In this document: positions 4,869 through 9,554 of the stretch, one piece after another
Numbering within the stretch: the stretch's first letter is position 1
How the letters are laid out: the number at the start of each line of letters is the position of its first letter
DNA from: Methylophilaceae bacterium
Lineage (GTDB): Bacteria > Pseudomonadota > Gammaproteobacteria > Burkholderiales > Methylophilaceae
Assembly: GCA_025362115.1 (NCBI GenBank)
Contig: JANYIK010000057.1
Coordinates: forward strand, 1-9,554
Reading direction: 5' to 3'
Length of the DNA stretch: 9,554 nucleotides
Program-made: the position numbers and the translations under genes
Notes under the pieces: model-generated
Told to the model about the DNA's origin: nothing
The model's database searches: none
The model's input: only the letters and a program-made list of their open reading frames with translations

Positions 4869-5735
4869 ATGAGCTGGTTTCAAAAATTACTTCCACCCAA
4901 AATCAAGCGCACCGTTGGCGCGTTTAAGAAAGCGGTGCCGGAAGGTCTGTGGAGCAAATGTACTAAATGCGAGTCGGTGCTGTACCGCACTGATTTGGAA
5001 AAGAATCAAGAAGTTTGCCCCAAGTGCGGCTTTCATAACCGCATTGGCGCACGCGCCAGGCTGGAGCAGGTGCTAGACGCGGAAAAGCGTGTTGAAATCG
5101 GCAAAGAAGTCACCCCGCTAGACCCGCTCAAATTCAAAGATCAAAAAACCTATGCAGACCGCATCAAAGCCAGTCAAAAAGACACTGGCGAGACCGATGC
5201 CTTGGTGGTGATGCAGGGCAGCATCAATGGTGTGCCATTGGTGGTGGCAGCGTTTGAGTTTGCCTTCCAGGGCGGCTCTATGGGGGCTGTGGTGGGCGAG
5301 CGTTTTGTGCGTGGAGTGAATGCGTGCATCAAACAAAAAATCCCGTTTGTTTGTTTCGCCGCCAGTGGCGGGGCGCGTATGCAGGAGGGCTTGTTTTCGC
5401 TGATGCAGATGGCAAAAACCAGCGCCGCTTTGACAGCATTGTCCCGCGCGCAATTGCCGTTTATCTCGGTGTTGACCGACCCCACCATGGGTGGAGTTTC
5501 TGCGAGTTTTGCCATGTTGGGCGACGTGATCATCGCCGAACCAGGTGCGCTGATAGGCTTTGCTGGACCGCGCGTCATCGAGCAAACCGTGCGTGAAACT
5601 TTGCCAGATGGTTTTCAGCGCGCTGAGTTTTTGCTCGATCATGGTGCCGTGGACATGATCGTGGACAGGCGTGAAATGCGCGACAAGTTGAGCGGTTTGC
5701 TTTCCTGCTTCATGCGACTCCCTGTCAATGCCTGA
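4869..5735 (+). CDS. accD: Acetyl-CoA carboxylase, carboxyltransferase beta subunit
   Basis: AccD with AccA transfers the carboxyl group from biotin carboxyl carrier protein to acetyl-CoA, giving malonyl-CoA for fatty-acid synthesis. The 288 residues are normal length. The N-terminal zinc ribbon uses Cys31, Cys34, Cys50 and Cys53 (CTKC...CPKC). The crotonase-like carboxyltransferase core shows EFAFQGGSMGAVVGERF, ASGGARMQEG and LTDPTMGGVSASFAMLGD. The start MSWFQKLLPPKIKR is typical of betaproteobacterial AccD, and TTAGGA (4857-4862) lies six bases before it. The last eight bases overlap folC. The protein is expected to be essential, which ties the operon's transcription to viability. Confidence 0.96.
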   Translation: MSWFQKLLPPKIKRTVGAFKKAVPEGLWSKCTKCESVLYRTDLEKNQEVCPKCGFHNRIGARARLEQVLDAEKRVEIGKEVTPLDPLKFKDQKTYADRIKASQKDTGETDALVVMQGSINGVPLVVAAFEFAFQGGSMGAVVGERFVRGVNACIKQKIPFVCFAASGGARMQEGLFSLMQMAKTSAALTALSRAQLPFISVLTDPTMGGVSASFAMLGDVIIAEPGALIGFAGPRVIEQTVRETLPDGFQRAEFLLDHGAVDMIVDRREMRDKLSGLLSCFMRLPVNA

Positions 5736-7005
5736 GTCTTTTACTCAGCCAGCCGATTTAGCGGGTTGGCTGGCTTACCTGGAAAAACTCCACCCCAAGT
5801 CCATAGCCATGGGCTTGGAGCGCGTCAATCAGGTCAAGCAGCATCTGCATCTGAATCCTGATTTTACTATCATCACCGTCGCTGGCACCAACGGCAAAGG
5901 TTCAACCTGTGCCATGCTGGAAGGCATGTTGCTGGCGGCGGGTTATCGCGTGGGCTGCTACACATCGCCACATTTGCTGGATTACAACGAACGAGTGCGG
6001 GTAAATTGTGTGGATGCCAGTGACGAAGAATTGTGTCACGCTTTTGCCGCAGTGGAGGCTAAGCGCGGTGATACTCCTTTGACTTATTTCGAGTTTGGCA
6101 CTTTGGCTGCGGTATGGCATTTTTGCCATCAGAATATCCAAGTCGCTGTACTGGAAGTGGGGCTGGGAGGCAGGCTGGATGCAGTGAATTCCTTTGATAC
6201 CGATTGTGCCATCATCACCAGCATAGATTTGGATCACATGGAGTATTTGGGTAACAGTCGCGACAGTATAGGCTTTGAGAAAGCGGGCGTGTATCGTCAC
6301 AACGTGCCAGCGTTGTGTGGCGATAGCGTGCCGCCGCCTACCGTGCCACAACACGCGGTTGGCATAGGCGCGGATTATCGGCAGATAGGCCAGGATTTTG
6401 GTTTTCAGCAACGCGCTACCGATTGGGATTTCTGGAGCGAAAGTGAGCGCATAGAACAACTTCCATTACCAGTATTAGCGGGGAGCTTTCAGCTCAATAA
6501 TGCAGCGTGTGCCGTGGCGGCATTATGCGTACTGCGTCAGCGCTTACCAATTACCCAGCAAGCCATGCGACTAGGGTTGCAAGCAGTGGTGTTGGCAGGA
6601 CGCTTTCAAACCGTGCAAGATTCGCCCAAGATTATTCTGGATGTCGCCCATAACCCGCAAGCGGCACGTGGCTTGGCCGAAAATCTCCACCAAACGCCGT
6701 GTTCAGGCCGTACCTTGGCGGTGTTTGCCATGCTTTCTGATAAAGATATTGGTGGTGTGGTTGCCGCTTTGGGCGACGAAATAGACGCATGGTTTGTGGC
6801 GGGGATAGACGCGCCGCGCGGCACATCGTGTGAAGAGCTGGCAGGGTATTTGTCTGACGTTAAGATTTTTACCCACCCCAGCATTGCCCAAGCACTTGCA
6901 CAAGCCTGTCGCGCCGCATCTGAAAATGATAGAATCGTCGCGTTTGGATCGTTTTATACCGTGGCCGATGTGCTCCGTGCCTTGGCCGCCCCCATTCACG
7001 CTTGA
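5728..7005 (+). CDS. folC: Bifunctional dihydrofolate synthase / folylpolyglutamate synthase
   Basis: FolC ligates glutamate to dihydropteroate and adds further glutamates to reduced folates, using ATP, in the cytoplasm. The 425 residues fit the Mur-ligase superfamily plan. The P-loop GTNGKGS lies at 53-59, followed by YTSPHLLDYNERVRVN, then EVGLGGRLDAVN (143-154) and DLDHMEYLG. The lysine expected to be carbamylated is Lys185 in FEKAGVYR. DVAHNPQA (305-312) lies in the C-terminal ligase domain. The ATG at 5728 is inside the end of accD (8-base overlap), so translation is probably coupled. The accD-folC-SPOR-cvpA-purF order is the usual one in beta- and gammaproteobacteria and supports the call. 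Whether both activities are kept cannot be told from sequence alone. Confidence 0.94.
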   Translation: MPESFTQPADLAGWLAYLEKLHPKSIAMGLERVNQVKQHLHLNPDFTIITVAGTNGKGSTCAMLEGMLLAAGYRVGCYTSPHLLDYNERVRVNCVDASDEELCHAFAAVEAKRGDTPLTYFEFGTLAAVWHFCHQNIQVAVLEVGLGGRLDAVNSFDTDCAIITSIDLDHMEYLGNSRDSIGFEKAGVYRHNVPALCGDSVPPPTVPQHAVGIGADYRQIGQDFGFQQRATDWDFWSESERIEQLPLPVLAGSFQLNNAACAVAALCVLRQRLPITQQAMRLGLQAVVLAGRFQTVQDSPKIILDVAHNPQAARGLAENLHQTPCSGRTLAVFAMLSDKDIGGVVAALGDEIDAWFVAGIDAPRGTSCEELAGYLSDVKIFTHPSIAQALAQACRAASENDRIVAFGSFYTVADVLRALAAPIHA

Positions 7006-7014
7006 GGCTTTTAA

Positions 7015-7659
7015 ATGGCTGCTGAACAACTGACCGATCAAGAAAAACTCTTCAGGGTGCGCGCCCGTAGGCGCTTGATAGGCGCGGTGGCCTTGGTGCT
7101 ACTGATGCTCACCATTCTGCCTATGCTGCTGGATGACCGCAGTAATCAGAAAATGCCCGCGTCAGATGTGGCGATTAGCATTCCTAGTCAAGATGATGGT
7201 AATTTTTCCTCTAAAATCGTCCCAGTCGCCCCGGCTCCTATAGCATCCGCCGCACCAGTAGCGGCACCAGCAAAAGCCGAGGCTATGCAAAGCCCAGTTG
7301 AAGTTCCGCCTGTCGTTGAGACTAAACCCGCTGAACCTGCGCCCGTGGTTGAAAAAACAGCTAAACCAGAACCTAAACCAGCCGCAAAAATAGAAGCCGC
7401 CGCTGAGAGTTCTAAAGAAGCCAAGAAAACTGGCGTGTCAGTGCAGGTAGGTGTTATTTCTGAAGGCGACAAAGTTCAGCAAGTCATCAACAAAATTGAA
7501 GGGCTGGGTCTCAAAGCCAATACCGAGAATTTGAATACACCCACGGGCGTTAAAGTACGTATTCGTTGCGGTCCTTATCCTGGCAAGGAAGAAGCAGAAA
7601 AAGCCTTGGAAACCTTGAAATCCGCAGGATTCAAACCCATATTGGTGGTGCATAAGTGA
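7015..7659 (+). CDS. dedD: DedD-like SPOR-domain protein, inner-membrane cell-division factor
   Basis: SPOR proteins bind denuded peptidoglycan at the division septum. This 214-residue protein has the DedD layout: a basic cytoplasmic N-terminus (RVRARRR, 14-20), one transmembrane helix at about 21-39, and a long low-complexity periplasmic linker rich in Ala, Pro, Lys and Glu (about 68-138). A C-terminal SPOR domain spans about 140-214 and opens VSVQVGVISEGDKV, followed by VRIRCGPYPGKEEAEKALE. It begins nine bases after folC, with GAGG (7004-7007) as a likely ribosome binding site, and shares four bases with cvpA. Its location between folC and cvpA is the canonical dedD locus. The linker is expected to diverge quickly, so the SPOR domain and position carry the assignment. 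Confidence 0.85.
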   Translation: MAAEQLTDQEKLFRVRARRRLIGAVALVLLMLTILPMLLDDRSNQKMPASDVAISIPSQDDGNFSSKIVPVAPAPIASAAPVAAPAKAEAMQSPVEVPPVVETKPAEPAPVVEKTAKPEPKPAAKIEAAAESSKEAKKTGVSVQVGVISEGDKVQQVINKIEGLGLKANTENLNTPTGVKVRIRCGPYPGKEEAEKALETLKSAGFKPILVVHK

Positions 7660-8144
7660 CGGTTTTCGATTATGCCGTGCTGGGCATAATAGGCATTTCG
7701 GTTCTGTTGAGTTTGATGCGCGGTTTTGTACGCGAAGCTTTGGGGCTGGTGGGGTGGATAGTCTCTGCCTGGATAGCCAAGACTTACGCGGTGCAAGTGG
7801 CAGCTATGTTGCCTGTCGGCATTCCCAACGAAAATCTGCGTTTGTTGGCGGGATTTTTGGTGGTATTTTTAGGCGTGTTGGTAGCCGCCAGCTTGCTATC
7901 TGTGGCCTTGAGCGATGTGGTGAAACGCGTGGGTTTAAGCACGGTGGATCGTGGTTTAGGTTTGGTGTTTGGTGTCATGCGTGGCTTGTTGATAGTGGGA
8001 GTGGCTATGCTGATGGCGGGTCTGACCTCTTTGCCGCAACGCCACGAATGGCGTAACGCCATGCTCAGCCCGCCGTTGGAGGCGATGGTGTTGGCCGCCA
8101 TGCCTTGGTTGCCGCAAGATCTTGTGAAGCATGTGAAGTTCTAG
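7656..8144 (+). CDS. cvpA: CvpA-family inner-membrane protein
   Basis: CvpA was named for its need in colicin V production in E. coli; its general biochemical role is not well established. The 162 residues show four hydrophobic segments at about 4-20, 28-46, 62-86 and 101-122. The family landmarks are DYAVLGIIGISVLLSLMRGF at the start, REALGLVGWIVSAWIA, and VDRGLGLVFGVMRG ahead of the last helix. The start is a GTG at 7656 whose last two bases belong to the TGA of the SPOR gene (GTGA overlap), so translation is coupled. It is followed 13 bases later by purF, the typical neighbour, with which it often shares transcription. Confidence 0.9.
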   Translation: MTVFDYAVLGIIGISVLLSLMRGFVREALGLVGWIVSAWIAKTYAVQVAAMLPVGIPNENLRLLAGFLVVFLGVLVAASLLSVALSDVVKRVGLSTVDRGLGLVFGVMRGLLIVGVAMLMAGLTSLPQRHEWRNAMLSPPLEAMVLAAMPWLPQDLVKHVKF

Positions 8145-8157
8145 AGACCATTAAACT

Positions 8158-9554
8158 ATGTGCGGAATTATCGGCATCGTAGGTAAAGCACCAGTCAACC
8201 AGCAGTTGTACGATGGCTTGCTGGTTTTGCAACACCGCGGCCAAGACGCGGCGGGTATCGTCACCTGTGACGGCGATACTTTCTACATGCACAAGAACAA
8301 CGGGTTGGTACAAGACGTGTTCCAAACCCGCCACATGCGCGGGCTGATTGGTAATGCCGGCATCGCCCATGTGCGCTACCCCACGGCGGGGTCTTCCTCT
8401 GCCGCTGAGGCGCAACCGTTCTATGTCAATTCCCCTTTTGGCATCGTGCTGGGTCACAACGGCAACCTCACCAACTCGGTGCAGTTGAAAGAGGAAATGT
8501 TCAATCAGGATCTGCGTCACATCAACACCACCTCGGATTCTGAAGTGCTGCTCAATGTTCTGGCGCATGAGATTGAGCAATCTGCACCCAGCGTCGCACT
8601 GGATAATGACACCATCTTCAATGCTGTGACCAACGTGCATAGGCGCTGTAAAGGTGCTTACGCCGTGGTGGCGATGATTGCCGGTTATGGCTTGCTAGCC
8701 TTCCGCGATCCACATGGCATACGACCCTTGGTGATTGGCCGTGCCGAAACCGAAAAAGGCACGGAATACGCAATTGCCTCTGAAAGCGTGGCGCTGGATG
8801 TGCTGGGTTTCAAACTGGTGCGCGATGTCGCCCCCGGAGAAGCTGTGTTTATTGATATGGACGGGCATTTTTACTCCAAACAATGTGCTGAAAACGCCGT
8901 GCTCAATCCCTGTATTTTTGAATACGTCTATTTGGCAAGGCCGGATTCGGTGATAGATGGTATTTCCGTATATCAAACCCGTTTGCACATGGGCGAAACA
9001 CTAGCCGAGAAAATCCATAGGGACTGGAAACATCACGATATAGACGTGGTGATCCCTATCCCCGATACCAGCCGCCCTAGTGCGCTGCAAATGGCGAATG
9101 CGCTCAATCTCACCTACCGTGAGGGCTTCATCAAGAACCGCTACATAGGTCGCACGTTTATTATGCCGGGGCAATCGCAGCGCCAAAAATCGGTACGGCA
9201 AAAACTCAACCCTATCGGCATGGAATTCAAAGGTAAAAATGTATTGTTGGTGGATGACTCGATAGTCCGAGGCACGACTTCTGAGCGTATCGTGCAAATG
9301 GCGCGTGAGGCTGGTGCGAATAAGGTATTTTTTGCATCCGCCGCGCCGCCAGTGCGTTTCCCCAATGTGTATGGCATAGACATGCCGAGCCGGGACGAGC
9401 TGCTGGCTACGGGCAGAACCGACGAGCAGATTTGTCGCGCGATAGGCGCTGACGAGTTGATTTATCAGGAATTGACAGACTTGGTGCGTGATGTGCGATT
9501 GGGAAACCCCAGCATTACCCGCTTTGACTGTTCATGTTTTGACGGTGATTACGT
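8158..9554 (+). CDS. purF: Amidophosphoribosyltransferase (glutamine PRPP amidotransferase), 3' end cut by the window
   Basis: PurF makes phosphoribosylamine from PRPP and glutamine, the first committed step of purine synthesis. The frame is open from ATG 8158 to the right edge, giving 465 codons plus two bases out of the roughly 500 usual, so only the C-terminal tail is missing. The Ntn glutaminase domain has the nucleophile Cys2 right after the initiator Met (no propeptide), LQHRGQDAAGI (24-34), HVRYPTAG with Arg73, GHNGNL at 99-104 and Asp127. The phosphoribosyltransferase domain has PDTSRPSAL and the PRPP loop VLLVDDSIVRGTTS at 362-375. The ending FDCSCFDG resembles the E. coli-type enzyme more than the propeptide-bearing Bacillus type. 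A weak AGAGA (8143-8147) precedes the start. Confidence 0.96.
   Translation, partial: MCGIIGIVGKAPVNQQLYDGLLVLQHRGQDAAGIVTCDGDTFYMHKNNGLVQDVFQTRHMRGLIGNAGIAHVRYPTAGSSSAAEAQPFYVNSPFGIVLGHNGNLTNSVQLKEEMFNQDLRHINTTSDSEVLLNVLAHEIEQSAPSVALDNDTIFNAVTNVHRRCKGAYAVVAMIAGYGLLAFRDPHGIRPLVIGRAETEKGTEYAIASESVALDVLGFKLVRDVAPGEAVFIDMDGHFYSKQCAENAVLNPCIFEYVYLARPDSVIDGISVYQTRLHMGETLAEKIHRDWKHHDIDVVIPIPDTSRPSALQMANALNLTYREGFIKNRYIGRTFIMPGQSQRQKSVRQKLNPIGMEFKGKNVLLVDDSIVRGTTSERIVQMAREAGANKVFFASAAPPVRFPNVYGIDMPSRDELLATGRTDEQICRAIGADELIYQELTDLVRDVRLGNPSITRFDCSCFDGDY

Noticed and set aside
5118..5642. 174-codon minus-strand open frame opposite accD (with a further one at 5174-5578)
   Set aside because: It lies wholly within intact accD, has no ribosome binding site or domain, and its composition is typical of antisense translation.
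7080..7440. The Ala/Pro/Lys-rich stretch of the SPOR protein as a tandem repeat or recombination hot spot
   Set aside because: There is no regular repeat unit at DNA level. Low-complexity linkers between the membrane anchor and the SPOR domain are normal for DedD-like proteins.

Overview
The window looks like chromosomal DNA of a betaproteobacterium. The basis is the plus-strand gene order trpF-trpB-trpA-accD-folC-SPOR(dedD)-cvpA-purF, which is a familiar betaproteobacterial conserved block, together with the character of the encoded proteins. A Nitrosomonadales-type organism (Gallionellaceae or Methylophilaceae relatives) is my best guess, but it is an inference from general similarity and no search was run.

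Layout. Positions 1-475 are a small graveyard. They hold the last 14 codons of an unrecognised reading frame, then a promoter-like TATAAT and a strong Shine-Dalgarno, then the N-terminal stub of an integron-type tyrosine recombinase. The stub is frameshifted near 351 and cut off at 366, exactly where a palindromic intergenic repeat begins. A second, larger imperfect palindrome fills 414-475. Positions 477-1532 (minus strand) encode an exported seven-bladed YVTN/PQQ-associated beta-propeller protein. A 139-base divergent intergenic region separates it from trpF at 1672.

From 1672 to the right edge all genes are on the plus strand and tightly packed (overlaps or gaps of 1-13 bases), as expected of one operon: trpF (phosphoribosylanthranilate isomerase), trpB and trpA (tryptophan synthase beta and alpha), accD (acetyl-CoA carboxylase beta subunit), folC (folylpolyglutamate/dihydrofolate synthase), a DedD-like SPOR protein, cvpA and purF (amidophosphoribosyltransferase, cut by the window end). 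The set joins tryptophan, fatty-acid, folate and purine synthesis with a cell-division protein.

The main anomaly is a complete HicA-HicB toxin-antitoxin pair (3506-3969) between trpB and trpA, two genes that are normally adjacent and whose products form one complex. The pair is read in the operon direction. The HicA start lies two bases after the trpB stop, and the antitoxin is a short form with no visible DNA-binding domain. An 86-base A+T-rich gap precedes trpA, so trpB and trpA are about 550 bases apart. No wholly new system is visible. The TA insertion in a biosynthetic operon and the integrase/repeat junction are the points that deserve a second look.
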